Program-made: the position numbers and the translations under genes | Notes under the pieces: model-generated | Told to the model about the DNA's origin: nothing | Seen by the model: only the letters and a program-made list of their open reading frames with translations | Databases searched by the model: none | DNA from: Mesorhizobium sp. RMAD-H1 | GTDB taxonomy: Bacteria; Pseudomonadota; Alphaproteobacteria; Rhizobiales; Rhizobiaceae | Length of the DNA: 64,000 nucleotides | Reading direction: 5' to 3' | Assembly (NCBI RefSeq): GCF_014191375.1 | Contig: NZ_JACHWN010000001.1 | Coordinates: forward strand, 1 to 64,000 | Shown here: positions 34,011 through 43,597 of the stretch, one piece after another | Layout: each line of letters begins with the position of its first letter | Numbering within the stretch: position 1 is the first letter of the stretch

Positions 34011-34112
34011 GTCATTCTCGGGCTTGTCCCGAGAAGCTGCCGAGGCCCGATCTTGTCAGGGCGGTAAGCGCTTTCCTTATTGCCGCAGATCCTCGCGGCA
34101 GGCCCGAGAATG
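34011..34112. repeat. REP/RIME-like palindromic intergenic repeat
   Basis: TTCTCGGG-CTTGT-CCCGAGAA at 34015-34035 is a perfect 8-bp palindrome. CATTCTCGGGC at 34013-34023 recurs inverted as GCCCGAGAATG at 34102-34112, so the unit is about 100 bp with inverted ends. The pattern matches dispersed repeats common in Rhizobiales intergenic DNA. Confidence 0.6.
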
Positions 34113-34140
34113 CGGAGGATAGGCTGCGTGCCTCGCGGCT

Positions 34141-35154
34141 TCACTCCTCCCGGCTGAACACATATTGCGTCACCTGCCGGTAGATTTCGCCGGGGCGCAG
34201 CACCGATCCCGCAAAATGCGGATGGTGGATGGCGTCGGGGAAGCGTTGCGGTTCGAGGCACAGTCCGCCGAAGCGCTGGCTCTGCCGTCCGCCGCGCAGG
34301 GGCTGCGGCAGCGGCAGGAAATTGCCGTCATAGAACTGCAGCCCCGGCTCCGTCGTCCAGATCTCCATCTCGATGCCGCTCTGCGGGCCTTCCAGTCTGG
34401 CGGCGGGCCGGGGCGTGGTCGCGGGGCTCATGGAGAGGACGAAATTATGGTCGTATCCGGTGTGCGGATTGCCGGAGCGGATCGGGCGCGGCGTGGTGAA
34501 ATCGAAATCGGTGCCGGCCACGGGGACGATCTCGCCTGACGGGATGAGGTCGCCGTCGACGGGCGTATAGGCACTGGCAGGGATGGTCAGCCTGTGGTCG
34601 AGGATCGTGTCCGAGCCGTCGAGATTGAAATAGGCATGGCCGGCGAGATTGACGAGGGTAGGGCGGTCGGTCTCGGCGATGAGTTCCAGTGTCAGCGTCT
34701 GGCCCTCGATGGAGTAGCGGCAGATGGTGCGCACCTCGCCGGGATAGCCTTCCTCGTCGTGGGGAGAGACGAGCGTCAGCGTGACCGACGATGGCCCGGC
34801 GTCTGCGATGCTCCAGAGCTTGCGCGAAAACCCTTCGACCCCGCCATGCAGATGCGTACGGCCGTTCTCGTTGAGGCTCAGCTGGTGATCGACCCCGTCG
34901 AGCGTGAAGCGCCCGCCGGCGATGCGGTTGGCGCAGCGCCCGGCGATCGCGCCGACATAGGCCGTCTGCGCCAGATAATCCTCGAGCCTGTCGAAGCCGA
35001 GGACGACCGAATGCGGGCCTTGTCCGGTCGGAATGGTCAGGTCCGCCAGCGTCGCCCCATAGGTGAGGATGCGGGCGTTCAGCGCCGGGCCGCCGATATC
35101 GATGGCGTGGACCGTCTGTCCCCCGGCCAGATGGCCGAATTCCGTCTTCTTCAT
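34141..35154 (-). CDS. galM: Aldose 1-epimerase
   Basis: Mutarotase interconverting alpha and beta anomers of aldoses (337 residues). Family motifs: GRCANRIAGGRFTLDG, NENGRTHLHGG, catalytic histidine region LAGHAYFNLDG and C-terminal TTEPGLQFYDGNFL. ATG 35154 has GGAAAC upstream; ATG 35166 would add four residues. Divergent from the ytfQ sugar-transport operon, so it likely acts on the incoming sugar. Confidence 0.92.
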   Translation of the reverse strand: MKKTEFGHLAGGQTVHAIDIGGPALNARILTYGATLADLTIPTGQGPHSVVLGFDRLEDYLAQTAYVGAIAGRCANRIAGGRFTLDGVDHQLSLNENGRTHLHGGVEGFSRKLWSIADAGPSSVTLTLVSPHDEEGYPGEVRTICRYSIEGQTLTLELIAETDRPTLVNLAGHAYFNLDGSDTILDHRLTIPASAYTPVDGDLIPSGEIVPVAGTDFDFTTPRPIRSGNPHTGYDHNFVLSMSPATTPRPAARLEGPQSGIEMEIWTTEPGLQFYDGNFLPLPQPLRGGRQSQRFGGLCLEPQRFPDAIHHPHFAGSVLRPGEIYRQVTQYVFSREE

Positions 35155-35281
35155 TGCAGTTTCCATCCCAGCTTTGCGGTTCGTTCCCGCGGTTTTGTGT
35201 TCTTCTTCGTTTTATTCTTCCGGTTTTTGCAGGGGATCGCAATCGCACGCAGAAAAATAGAATTAGCGGCTTTTCAATTTA

Positions 35282-35294
35282 TATTACTGTATGA
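35282..35294. promoter_or_regulatory. Candidate GntR operator between galM and ytfQ
   Basis: TATTAC-T-GTATGA: the right half-site is GTATGA and the left is a two-mismatch inverted partner. Related 13-mers occur ahead of the GguC-like gene (42096) and the IlvD/Edd dehydratase (60291). It sits in the divergent galM-ytfQ promoter region. Inferred target of the GntR protein at 40138. Confidence 0.4.
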
Positions 35295-35440
35295 TAATAA
35301 CGAGGACAGTTCGGGAGGATATTACAGTGCCGTGCAATCCAGGAGGCGCACGGAGGAGGGCTGTAATGTGCATCCGCGCATCAGCCTTCCTTTTGGGGCG
35401 ATGTGCCGAGGCCGGACGGTGGACGACAAGGGAGGAAACA

Positions 35441-36406
35441 ATGTCGTATTTGAAGCGCATGATGATGACGACGGTCGCGGCAATCGCATTTGCTGGCGCC
35501 GCGAGCGCCGCTGATCTCACGGTCGGCTTTTCGCAGATCGGATCGGAATCCGGCTGGCGTGCCGCCGAGACCGCCGTCACCAAGATCGAGGCGGAGAAGC
35601 GCGGCATCGATCTGAAGATCGCCGACGCCCAGCAGAAGCAGGAAAACCAGATCAAGGCCATTCGCGGCTTCATCGCGCAGGGCGTGGACGGCATCTTCCT
35701 CGCGCCTGTGGTGGCGACGGGCTGGGATGCGGTGCTCGAGGAAGCCAAGGATGCCGAAATTCCGGTCATCCTGCTCGACCGCACCATCGAAACCGCAAAT
35801 CCGGACCTTTATCTGACGGCCGTTACCTCTGATACGGTTCACGAAGGCAAGGTCGCGGGCGACTGGCTGGTCAAGACCGTGGGCGACAAGCCCTGCAACA
35901 TCGTCGAGCTGCAGGGGACCGTCGGCTCGAGCCCGGCCATCAACCGCAAGAAGGGTTTCGAGGAGGCCATTGCCGGCCATGACAATCTCAAGATCGTTCG
36001 CAGCCAGACCGGCGACTTCACCCGCTCCAAGGGCAAGGAAGTGATGGAAGGCTTCCTCAAGGCGGAGAATGGCGGCAAGAACATCTGCGCCCTCTACGCC
36101 CATAATGACGACATGGCCGTCGGCGCGATCCAGGCCATCAAGGAAGCGGGCCTGAAGCCCGGTTCGGATATCCTGGTCGTCTCCATCGATGCGGTTCCCG
36201 ATATCTTCAAGGCGATGGCCGACGGCGAGGCCAACGCGACGGTGGAACTCACGCCGAACATGGCCGGCCCGGCCTTCGATGCGCTGAAGGAATTCAAGGA
36301 TGGCGGCAAGACCCCGCCGAAGTGGATCCAGACCGAATCGAAGCTCTATACGCAAGCGGACGATCCGATGAAGGTCTATGAGGAGAAGAAGGGCCTCGGC
36401 TACTGA
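35441..36406 (+). CDS. ytfQ: Sugar ABC transporter substrate-binding protein (YtfQ-like)
   Basis: Periplasmic binding protein of 321 residues with a signal peptide (MMMTTVAAIAFAGAASA). Type I sugar-binding fold: LTVGFSQIGSESGWRAAE, IAQGVDGIFLAPVVATGWD, VILLDRTIE. The GSESGWR and two-permease operon match YtfQ, the galactofuranose receptor. ATG 35441 follows GGGAGGA; the longer frame to 35291 is not credible. Followed by a strong hairpin and then ytfR. Confidence 0.88.
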   Translation: MSYLKRMMMTTVAAIAFAGAASAADLTVGFSQIGSESGWRAAETAVTKIEAEKRGIDLKIADAQQKQENQIKAIRGFIAQGVDGIFLAPVVATGWDAVLEEAKDAEIPVILLDRTIETANPDLYLTAVTSDTVHEGKVAGDWLVKTVGDKPCNIVELQGTVGSSPAINRKKGFEEAIAGHDNLKIVRSQTGDFTRSKGKEVMEGFLKAENGGKNICALYAHNDDMAVGAIQAIKEAGLKPGSDILVVSIDAVPDIFKAMADGEANATVELTPNMAGPAFDALKEFKDGGKTPPKWIQTESKLYTQADDPMKVYEEKKGLGY

Positions 36407-36428
36407 TCTCTTCGTCCTTCATTTGAAT

Positions 36429-36464
36429 GGCAGCCGTCCTTTCCGGGGGGCGGGGACGGCTGCC
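36429..36464 (+). terminator. Intercistronic hairpin between ytfQ and ytfR
   Basis: Perfect 11-bp stem GGCAGCCGTCC / GGACGGCTGCC with a 14-base loop, 22 bp after the ytfQ stop and no T-run. Hairpins here commonly protect the abundant binding-protein mRNA and cut read-through to the less needed membrane genes. Confidence 0.6.
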
Positions 36465-36555
36465 GGCAAGCCCAGAGCAAGTCCGCAAAAGGACGAAGCG
36501 GTTTTCCGCGCGGGCTTGTGTGGGCTCTGGGAAATCCGGATAGAGGAGCGGCCGC

Positions 36556-38115
36556 ATGACGGGAAACGCGTCTCCGCAAAACGCCGCGCAGGGTTTATCG
36601 CCGAGCGATGTGCTTCTGGGCGTCGAGAATATCAGCAAGTCCTTTCTCGGCTTCAAGGCGCTCGATGGTGTCGATTTCGCCGTCCGTGCCGGCGAAGTCC
36701 ACGCGCTTCTGGGTGAAAATGGAGCCGGAAAATCGACGCTGATCAAGGTTCTGACCGGCGTGCATCAGCCGGATTCCGGCGTGATCCGTTTCGAGGGCCG
36801 CGAGATCACCGTGCGCGACACGCTGCAGGCGCAGCATCTCGGCATCGGCACGGTCTATCAGGAGGTCAACCTCCTGCCCAATCTGTCGGTCGCGGAAAAT
36901 CTTTTCATCGGCCGTCAGCCCAGGCGTTTCGGTTTCGTCGACCGCCGTGAAATGGAAAGGCGTTCCCGCGCGCTGCTTGCGCAATATGGCATGAACATCG
37001 ACGTTTCTGCCGATCTGTCGCATTATTCGGTGGCGGTGCAGCAGTTGATCGCGATCGCCCGCGCCGTCGATCTCTCCGGCAAGGTGCTGATCCTCGACGA
37101 GCCGACCGCCAGCCTCGATGCAAACGAGACGGAAATGCTCTTTACCGTCATGCGCCAGTTGAAGGCGCGCGGTATGGGCATCGTCTTCATCACCCACTTC
37201 CTCGACCAGGTCTATGCCGTCAGCGACCGCGTGACGATCCTGCGCAACGGCCGTCTCGCCGGAACGGCGCTGACCAGGGACATGAGCAAGATAGAGCTCG
37301 TCTCCAAGATGCTCGGCCGCACGCTCGCCGAGGCGACCCATGCGACGCATCGCACCACGCCCCCTGCCTCGGCGCGCCGCATCTCCTTCCGCAATTATGG
37401 CCTCTCGCGCAGCATCGCGCCTTTCGATCTCGACATCAGCGAGGGCGAGGTCGTCGGCGTCGCGGGGCTCCTCGGCTCGGGCCGTACCGAGACGGCACGG
37501 CTTCTCTTCGGCATCGATGTCCCGGATAGCGGCAAGGCTTCGATCGACGGCCGCGAGATCCGCATCCATTCGCCGCGCGAGGCGGTGGCGGCGGGTTTCG
37601 GCCTCTGCCCGGAGGACCGCAAGACGGACGGCATCATCGGCGATCTCTCCGTGCGCGAGAATATCGCGCTCGCGCTGCAGGCGCGTCGCGGCTGGCTCAA
37701 CCGGCTGTCGAGCCGGGAGCAGGCGGAACTGGCCGACCGCTTCATCAAGGCGCTGGACATCCGCACGACCGATATGGAGAAACCGGTCAAGTTTCTCTCG
37801 GGCGGCAATCAGCAGAAGGTCATTCTGGCCCGCTGGCTCGCCACCAACCCGCGCTTCCTCATCCTTGACGAGCCGACGCGGGGCATCGATGTCGGCGCGC
37901 ATGCGGAAATCATCACGCTGATCAACAAGCTTTGCGACGAGGGCATGGCGCTGCTCGTCATCTCCTCCGAGATCGAGGAGATCGTCGCCTATTCGAGCCG
38001 TGTCCGTGTCCTGCGCGACCGTGTCCATACGGCGGAACTCACCGGCAAGGATATCAACGCGGCCACGATCATGCGCACCATCGCGGCAGAAACCGGGAAT
38101 GTGGGGCAGCAATGA
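36556..38115 (+). CDS. ytfR: Sugar ABC transporter ATP-binding protein (YtfR-like)
   Basis: A 519-residue tandem ATPase. First domain: Walker A LLGENGAGKSTLIKVLTG, Walker B ILDEPTASLD. The second domain has a degenerate Walker A (VAGLLGSGRTETARLLFG), signature FLSGGNQQKVILARW and Walker B ILDEPTRGIDVG, the usual arrangement for the carbohydrate uptake (CUT2) family. Energises the YtfT-YjfF permease. ATGA overlap with ytfT. Confidence 0.92.
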   Translation: MTGNASPQNAAQGLSPSDVLLGVENISKSFLGFKALDGVDFAVRAGEVHALLGENGAGKSTLIKVLTGVHQPDSGVIRFEGREITVRDTLQAQHLGIGTVYQEVNLLPNLSVAENLFIGRQPRRFGFVDRREMERRSRALLAQYGMNIDVSADLSHYSVAVQQLIAIARAVDLSGKVLILDEPTASLDANETEMLFTVMRQLKARGMGIVFITHFLDQVYAVSDRVTILRNGRLAGTALTRDMSKIELVSKMLGRTLAEATHATHRTTPPASARRISFRNYGLSRSIAPFDLDISEGEVVGVAGLLGSGRTETARLLFGIDVPDSGKASIDGREIRIHSPREAVAAGFGLCPEDRKTDGIIGDLSVRENIALALQARRGWLNRLSSREQAELADRFIKALDIRTTDMEKPVKFLSGGNQQKVILARWLATNPRFLILDEPTRGIDVGAHAEIITLINKLCDEGMALLVISSEIEEIVAYSSRVRVLRDRVHTAELTGKDINAATIMRTIAAETGNVGQQ

Positions 38116-39155
38116 ACGGTTTCATGTCCGGTTCTCTCGCAAAGGCATTGCCGCAGCTCCTGTCGCTGGCGGTGATCCTGTTTTTCAATTATCTGGCCTT
38201 TCCCGGCTTCTTCGATATCCGTTTCCAGGATGGGCGGTTCTTCGGCAGTCTCATCGACGTGCTCAACCGCGGCGCGCCGGTGGCGATTCTGGCCATCGGC
38301 ATGACGGCCGTCATCGCCACCAAGGGCGTCGATCTCTCGGTCGGGGCGGTCATGGCGGTTGCAGGCGCGATTGCGGCGACGCTGGCGGTTCAAGGCTATT
38401 CGCTGCCGATCATCATAGTGGCGGCGCTTGGCGTGGGCCTCCTCTGCGGCTTGTGGAACGGCCTGCTCATCGCCTTTCTCGACCTGCAACCCATCGTCGC
38501 CACGCTGATACTGATGGTGGCGGGGCGCGGCATCGCCCAGCTCATTACCGAAGGCACCATCGTCACGTTCAATGATCCTGGCCTGATCTTCTTCGGCACC
38601 GGTGCCTTCCTCGGCGTTCCCATGCCGGTGGTGCTTGCGGCGGCGCTCGGCATATTGGCCATCCTGCTGGTGCGGCGTACGGCGCTCGGGCTCCTCATCG
38701 AGGCGATCGGCGTCAACCGCAGCGCCAGCACCTGGTCGGGCATCAACAGCCGGCTCATCATCCTCCTCGTCTATGGTTTCAGCGGCCTGTGCGCCGGGCT
38801 GGCGGGCATCATCGTCGCCGCTGATATCCGCGGCGCGGATGCCAACAATGCCGGGCTCTGGCTGGAGCTCGATGCCATTCTGGCCGTCGTCATCGGCGGC
38901 ACTTCGCTGCTCGGCGGCCGCTTCAGTATCCTGATGTCGATCCTCGGCGCGATCATCATCCAGGCGATGAACACGGGCATCCTCATCTCGGGCTTCCCGC
39001 CGGAATACAATCTCATCCTGAAGGCGGCCGTCATCATCATGATCCTGCTGGCGCAATCCGCCTCGTCGTCCGGCTTTGGGATATTCCTGAAGCGCGAACT
39101 GAGGCCGGCCCCGCCGACCGAAAACAAGACCGAACGGCGGGAAATCAGCCCATGA
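38112..39155 (+). CDS. ytfT: Sugar ABC transporter permease (YtfT-like)
   Basis: A 347-residue inner-membrane permease with eight to ten hydrophobic segments and the CUT2 motifs IGMTAVIATKGVDLSVGAVM and DAILAVVIGGTSLLGGRF. Pairs with YjfF to form a heterodimeric channel. Overlaps ytfR and yjfF by ATGA; the start at 38112 rather than the longer frame is set by that coupling and by the membrane topology. Confidence 0.92.
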   Translation: MNGFMSGSLAKALPQLLSLAVILFFNYLAFPGFFDIRFQDGRFFGSLIDVLNRGAPVAILAIGMTAVIATKGVDLSVGAVMAVAGAIAATLAVQGYSLPIIIVAALGVGLLCGLWNGLLIAFLDLQPIVATLILMVAGRGIAQLITEGTIVTFNDPGLIFFGTGAFLGVPMPVVLAAALGILAILLVRRTALGLLIEAIGVNRSASTWSGINSRLIILLVYGFSGLCAGLAGIIVAADIRGADANNAGLWLELDAILAVVIGGTSLLGGRFSILMSILGAIIIQAMNTGILISGFPPEYNLILKAAVIIMILLAQSASSSGFGIFLKRELRPAPPTENKTERREISP

Positions 39156-40141
39156 ACACCAGACTTCTGCCCTTCTACGCGACGCTTCTGATATGCGTGC
39201 TGCTTTATGCGGCCTGCGTGATCCAGTTTCCCAACATGCTGTCGACCCGCGTGATCGGCAATCTCCTGACGGACAATGCCTTCCTCGGCATCGCTGCGGT
39301 CGGCATGACCTTCGTCATCATTTCGGGCGGCATCGATCTGTCGGTCGGTTCGGTCATCGCCTTCACCGGCGTGCTCATCGCCGTTCTGGTGAGCCAGCAC
39401 GGCATGCATCCCCTGCCGGCCTTCGCCATCGCGCTTCTCTTTGCGACGGCCTTCGGCGCGGCCATGGGCGCCATCATCCATTATCTCAACGTGCCGGCCT
39501 TCATTGTCACGCTGGCGGGCATGTTTCTCGCGCGCGGGCTCTGCTTCGTCCTGACGACGCAGTCGATCCCCATCAACCATCCCTTCTACACGGCCCTGCA
39601 GGGGCTTTACTGGCGCATGCCCGGCGGCGGCAGGCTGACATTCATCGGCGGCCTGATGCTGGCGGTGTTCGCGGCCGGCATCATCATCGCCCATTTCACC
39701 AGGTTCGGCTCCTATGTTTATGCCCTCGGCGGCAACCGCACCTCCGCCGAGCTGATGGGCGTTCCGGTCGCGCGCACGACGATGGGCATCTATGCCCTGT
39801 CCGGCTTCCTTTCCGGTCTCGCCGGCATCGTCTTTTCGCTCTACACCTCCGCCGGCTATTCGCTGTCGGCCGTCGGCGTCGAGCTCGACACGATCGCGGC
39901 CGTCGTCATCGGCGGAACGCTTCTGACCGGCGGCGTCGGCTATGTGGCAGGGACCTTCTTCGGCGTCCTTATTCAGGGCCTGATCCAGACCTATATCGTC
40001 TTCGACGGCACGCTTTCGAGCTGGTGGACCAAGATTGTGGTGGGGATACTGCTTTTTGCGTTCATTGCATTGCAGCGCGTTCTTGTGTTTGTGTCGGAGA
40101 GGCGCATATCGGGGCGAACCATTGCAAGGAGCACCGGGTGA
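39152..40141 (+). CDS. yjfF: Sugar ABC transporter permease (YjfF-like)
   Basis: A 329-residue permease homologous to YtfT: GMTFVIISGGIDLSVGSVIA near residue 55 and VELDTIAAVVIGGTLLTGGV near residue 248. The second permease in one operon is typical of the ytfQRT-yjfF galactofuranose system and argues against a simple ribose transporter. Its stop overlaps the GntR gene's GTG by GTGA. Confidence 0.92.
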   Translation: MNTRLLPFYATLLICVLLYAACVIQFPNMLSTRVIGNLLTDNAFLGIAAVGMTFVIISGGIDLSVGSVIAFTGVLIAVLVSQHGMHPLPAFAIALLFATAFGAAMGAIIHYLNVPAFIVTLAGMFLARGLCFVLTTQSIPINHPFYTALQGLYWRMPGGGRLTFIGGLMLAVFAAGIIIAHFTRFGSYVYALGGNRTSAELMGVPVARTTMGIYALSGFLSGLAGIVFSLYTSAGYSLSAVGVELDTIAAVVIGGTLLTGGVGYVAGTFFGVLIQGLIQTYIVFDGTLSSWWTKIVVGILLFAFIALQRVLVFVSERRISGRTIARSTG

Positions 40142-40902
40142 CAACCAACAAGATGCAGCTTGGCCAATATGACTTCAGCTCGTCGGCGCAGTCGCGCACC
40201 CATCATGCGCATGTCATGCATGATCTGGGACTCGGCATCGTCAAGGGGCTTTATGCCGAGAACAGCATCCTGCCCGGTGATGCCGAGCTTCTCGAACGCT
40301 TCGGCGTTTCGCGCACCGTCCTGCGGGAGGCGCTGAAGACCCTGGCCGCCAAGGGGCTCATCCAGCCCAAGGCCAAGATCGGCACGCGGGTGCGCGAGCG
40401 CTCGCAGTGGAACCTGTTCGACCCTGACATTCTGATCTGGCATTTCGAGGCGGGCGTCGACCTGAAATTCATGGAGAGCCTGGCCGAGATGCGGCTGGCG
40501 CTCGAGCCGGAGGCGGCGGCCCTCGCCGCCCAGCGGCGCACCGAGCAGCAGCTTGCCGAGCTCTATCGCTGGGCCGACCGCATGGGCGACCGCAACGATA
40601 CGGCACAAGATTTCGTGCACAGTGATCTGCAGTTCCACCTGACGATCGCCGAAGCGTCCGGCAACCCGTTCATGCGTTCGCTCAGCGCGCTTATCGAGGT
40701 GGCGCTCGTCACCGCCTTCACGGTCAGTTCTCCCATCCCCGACACCGAACGGCATGTGGCTTCGGCCAGGAAGCATCGCGCCATCGCCGATGCCATTGCC
40801 AAAAGGGATCCCGAAGCCGCCCGCGCCGCCATGCGCCTCGTCATCTTCGAGGGCGCCGAACGCGTCGCGCAGGCCGAACGGGAAAAGGCAGCCGCCTCTT
40901 AG
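40138..40902 (+). CDS. GntR/FadR-family regulator of the sugar operon
   Basis: A 254-residue regulator. Winged helix residues 30-90 (SILPGDAELLERFGVSRTVL, LAAKGLIQPKAKIGTRV) and an FCD ligand domain follow (HSDLQFHLTIAEASGNPFM, with metal-binding histidines). GTG 40138 has AAGGAG upstream and overlaps the yjfF stop, so it is made with the transporter. Members of this group sense sugar acids. Likely binds TCATAC-N-GTATGA-like sites ahead of ytfQ/galM and gguC. Confidence 0.9.
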   Translation: MTTNKMQLGQYDFSSSAQSRTHHAHVMHDLGLGIVKGLYAENSILPGDAELLERFGVSRTVLREALKTLAAKGLIQPKAKIGTRVRERSQWNLFDPDILIWHFEAGVDLKFMESLAEMRLALEPEAAALAAQRRTEQQLAELYRWADRMGDRNDTAQDFVHSDLQFHLTIAEASGNPFMRSLSALIEVALVTAFTVSSPIPDTERHVASARKHRAIADAIAKRDPEAARAAMRLVIFEGAERVAQAEREKAAAS

Positions 40903-41036
40903 CCGTCAATCCTCGGGCCCGGCCGAAGGATCCCCGGCAATGCGGCGGACACGCCGCCGTCATCCACTTCGCGGGCCGCATATCCTTTCATCAATATGCG
41001 GGCGGAGCCTTGAGCGCGTTTCGGTGATCCGGCGCT

Positions 41037-42029
41037 TCAGATCGCCTTGATCTTCACCTTCTCCGGCTTGGAAACGCGCAGGGGATTGCGCAGCGGCAGA
41101 CCGAAATCCGCGGCCTCGATCTCGAACACATCGCCCGGCTCGGTGCGGATACCGTCGGCGAAGGAGAGCGTCGCCGTTCCGAACATATGGATGTGAATGT
41201 CGCCCGGCTGACGGAACACCTCATACTTGAAATGATGGTGCTCCAGATTGGCGATGGTGTGGGACATGTTGTCCTCGCCCGACAGGAACGGCTTTTCCCA
41301 GAGCGGCTTGCCCTTGCGCAGGATGCGCGACGTGCCGTTGATATGGGCCGGCAGCTTGCCTGTCCGCAACTCCGGTCCGATGGCGCAGGGACGCAGCTTC
41401 GAGTGGGCGAGGTAGAGATAGTTGACCCGCTCCATGATGTGGTCGGAAAACTCATTGGCGAGCGCGAAGCCGAGCCGGAAAGGCGTGCCGTCGGGACCGA
41501 TGAGATAGATGCCGGCGATCTCGGGTTCCTCGCCGCCATCGTCGGCGAAAGCCGGCGACAGGAGCGCCGCGCCGGGAGCGACCAGCATCGTGCCATTGCC
41601 CTTGTAGAACCATTCGGGCTGGACGCCGACCTTGCCCTTCTCAGGCTTGCCGGCTTCGAGTCCCATCTGGAACATCTTCATGGAGTCGGTGAGGTTTTCC
41701 TCTTTCTCAGCCGAAACCTTCTTGTGCATGGCGTCGCGCGTGGCGGCAGAGCCCAGATGGGTGAGTCCGGTTCCGGTCAAATGGATATGGGCCGCATCAG
41801 GCGCGTCGATCGGCGGCAGGAGGCGCCCTTCCTCATAGGCCGCGTCCACATTGACGGCCTTGCCGAGCCCGCGTTCTTCGGCAATGGCGGCAACCGTCGT
41901 GCCGGCATCGATCGCTGCATGGGCGAGCTCCAGCACCGAGCGGGTGCGGCGGACGATGCGGAAGCCGTCCTCCGTCCGCGCCGCAACCTGCCTCTTGCCT
42001 TTTTCGCTGATCAGTTGAACCAGATTCAC
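41037..42029 (-). CDS. gguC: GguC/AraD1-family protein (FAH fold)
   Basis: A 330-residue protein of the fumarylacetoacetate-hydrolase-like fold. It resembles GguC of Agrobacterium, encoded beside the ChvE-GguAB sugar transporter (motifs HLTGTGLTHLGSAATRDAMH and GNGTMLVAPGAALLSPAFAD; HMFGTATLSFADGI near the end). Homologues include 2-keto-3-deoxy-sugar-acid dehydratases, so it may act after the IlvD/Edd dehydratase in a non-phosphorylative sugar route. Convergent with gntR; a TCATACTATATGA site lies 67 bp upstream. Confidence 0.8.
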   Translation of the reverse strand: MNLVQLISEKGKRQVAARTEDGFRIVRRTRSVLELAHAAIDAGTTVAAIAEERGLGKAVNVDAAYEEGRLLPPIDAPDAAHIHLTGTGLTHLGSAATRDAMHKKVSAEKEENLTDSMKMFQMGLEAGKPEKGKVGVQPEWFYKGNGTMLVAPGAALLSPAFADDGGEEPEIAGIYLIGPDGTPFRLGFALANEFSDHIMERVNYLYLAHSKLRPCAIGPELRTGKLPAHINGTSRILRKGKPLWEKPFLSGEDNMSHTIANLEHHHFKYEVFRQPGDIHIHMFGTATLSFADGIRTEPGDVFEIEAADFGLPLRNPLRVSKPEKVKIKAI

Positions 42030-42399
42030 ATCATCCTCCCAATTCCCGGGGCTGTTTACCCTGACGGGACGCCTGTCATGCTGCGCATCTAAAAGTCATA
42101 CTATATGAGCAATATCAAGAGGCTTCTTTCGCCCAACGTTTGATTACGTAAATTTAATTGGACGCGTCGGGCGGCTGCCGTCACATTGCCGTCACCCCAA
42201 GATGATTTGAACGAGGCTGCCATGAGGCTCCGACCGGTGAGAAAAGGCCGCGCCCCTTGATGCGTCACGATCATATTCTATTAATTTCCCTCCCATTTAT
42301 CGCATATCCCCTCCGGAATTTTGGAAGTATGATTGCTGGTGCCGAACTGAATGGCGATGCATTGCGTTGCCGTGTGCATTCCCATAACCGGAGTGGCAG
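42030..42399. other. Divergent intergenic region, gguC and RND genes
   Basis: About 370 bp without a gene. It contains a candidate operator at 42096-42108 close to gguC and an AT-rich stretch at 42270-42345 that probably holds the RND promoter. I see no further repeats. Confidence 0.5.
42096..42108. promoter_or_regulatory. Candidate GntR operator upstream of gguC
   Basis: TCATAC-T-ATATGA is a 12-of-13 match to the inferred palindrome TCATAC-N-GTATGA, 67 bp before the gguC start codon. Best of the three related sites in the window. Confidence 0.45.
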
Positions 42400-43590
42400 A
42401 TGAAAGTCTGGAAACAGCTGGTCCTGACTGTGTTTATCCTGCTGGCTGCTCTCGCCGGCTGGGCTTATTTCTACCCCGGTGCAAATCAGGTTCTCGCACG
42501 CGTCGGCATAGACTGGCTGCCGCAGCGGTCCACGCCGCAGGATGGCGCCGCCCGCCAGGAAGGCGCGGGGCGCAATGGCGGCGCACGGCCCGCCGCGCTC
42601 GTCGTCGCCCGGCCTGCCGAAAGCGAAACGATCAACAACCGGCTGACGGCCATCGGCACGGGCCGCGCCTTGGAGACGGTTTCCGTCACGCCTTACACCA
42701 GCGGCATGATGACCACGCTTCTGGTCAAGGCCGGCGCGCGGGTGAAAGCGGGCGAGCCGATCGCGCAGCTCGATGCCGAAAACGAGCAGATTGCCGCCGA
42801 CAGGGCGAAGATCGCCCTGCAGAACGCGGAGAACACCCTGCGCCGCATCACGACGCTGCGCTCCACCAATACGGCGACCGAGGTGCAGATGGTCGATGCT
42901 CAGCTCGCCGTTGCCAACGCCAAGCTTGCCCAGGAAGAGGCGGGCCTTGCGCTCAGCCGCCGGACGGTCGTCGCTCCGATCTCCGGGGTCATCGGCATTC
43001 TGCCGGTGAATGCCGGCAATTTCGTCACCACGCAGACCGCGATCGCCACCATTGACGACCGGTCGCAGATCCTGATCGATATCTGGGTGCCCGAGCGCTA
43101 TGCGCCGCAGATCAAGGTCGGCCAGCCGCTCACCGCCACCGCCATCGCGCTGCCGGGGCAGACATTCGAGGGCAAGATCAGCGCTGTCGACAATATGATC
43201 GACGAGGCGAGCCGGACATTGCGCGTGCGCGCCGGGATCGCCAATCCGAAGGATATGCTGCGCGCCGGCATGTCCTTCGAAGTAACGATCCTCTTCCCCG
43301 GCGATACCTATCCTTCCGTCGATCCGCTGGCCCTCCAGTGGGGTGCGGAAGGCGCTTATGTATGGCGCGTGGTCAACGGCGTGGCCGAAAAGGTCCCTGT
43401 GCATATCATCCAGCGCAATACGGCGAGCATTCTGGTCGATGGTCAGCTGCGTGCAGGCGACATGATCGTCACGCAGGGCGTGCAGAGCGTGCGCGCCGGC
43501 AATCCGGTGCAGATAACGAGGGATGAGAGCGGCGTGCCGGAAGGCTCCGAGGTAAATCCCTTTGCCCCCTCCACCGACCGAGCCGGATGA
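42400..43590 (+). CDS. RND efflux periplasmic adaptor subunit
   Basis: A 396-residue membrane-fusion protein (MdtA/BepF-like). N-terminal membrane anchor (LVLTVFILLAALAGWAYFY) without a lipobox. Lipoyl-like halves SGMMTTLLVKAGARVKAGEP and VVAPISGVIGILPVNAGNFV flank a coiled-coil hairpin (residues about 125-185), then a beta-barrel and membrane-proximal domain. Links the RND pump to an outer-membrane channel whose gene is not nearby. Seven bases before the pump gene. Confidence 0.9.
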   Translation: MKVWKQLVLTVFILLAALAGWAYFYPGANQVLARVGIDWLPQRSTPQDGAARQEGAGRNGGARPAALVVARPAESETINNRLTAIGTGRALETVSVTPYTSGMMTTLLVKAGARVKAGEPIAQLDAENEQIAADRAKIALQNAENTLRRITTLRSTNTATEVQMVDAQLAVANAKLAQEEAGLALSRRTVVAPISGVIGILPVNAGNFVTTQTAIATIDDRSQILIDIWVPERYAPQIKVGQPLTATAIALPGQTFEGKISAVDNMIDEASRTLRVRAGIANPKDMLRAGMSFEVTILFPGDTYPSVDPLALQWGAEGAYVWRVVNGVAEKVPVHIIQRNTASILVDGQLRAGDMIVTQGVQSVRAGNPVQITRDESGVPEGSEVNPFAPSTDRAG

Positions 43591-43597
43591 GCCCGCG

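Noticed and set aside
40942-40957. GCGGCG-GACA-CGCCGC hairpin after the GntR gene as a terminator
   Set aside because: Short GC stem with no T-run in very GC-rich DNA; expected often by chance.
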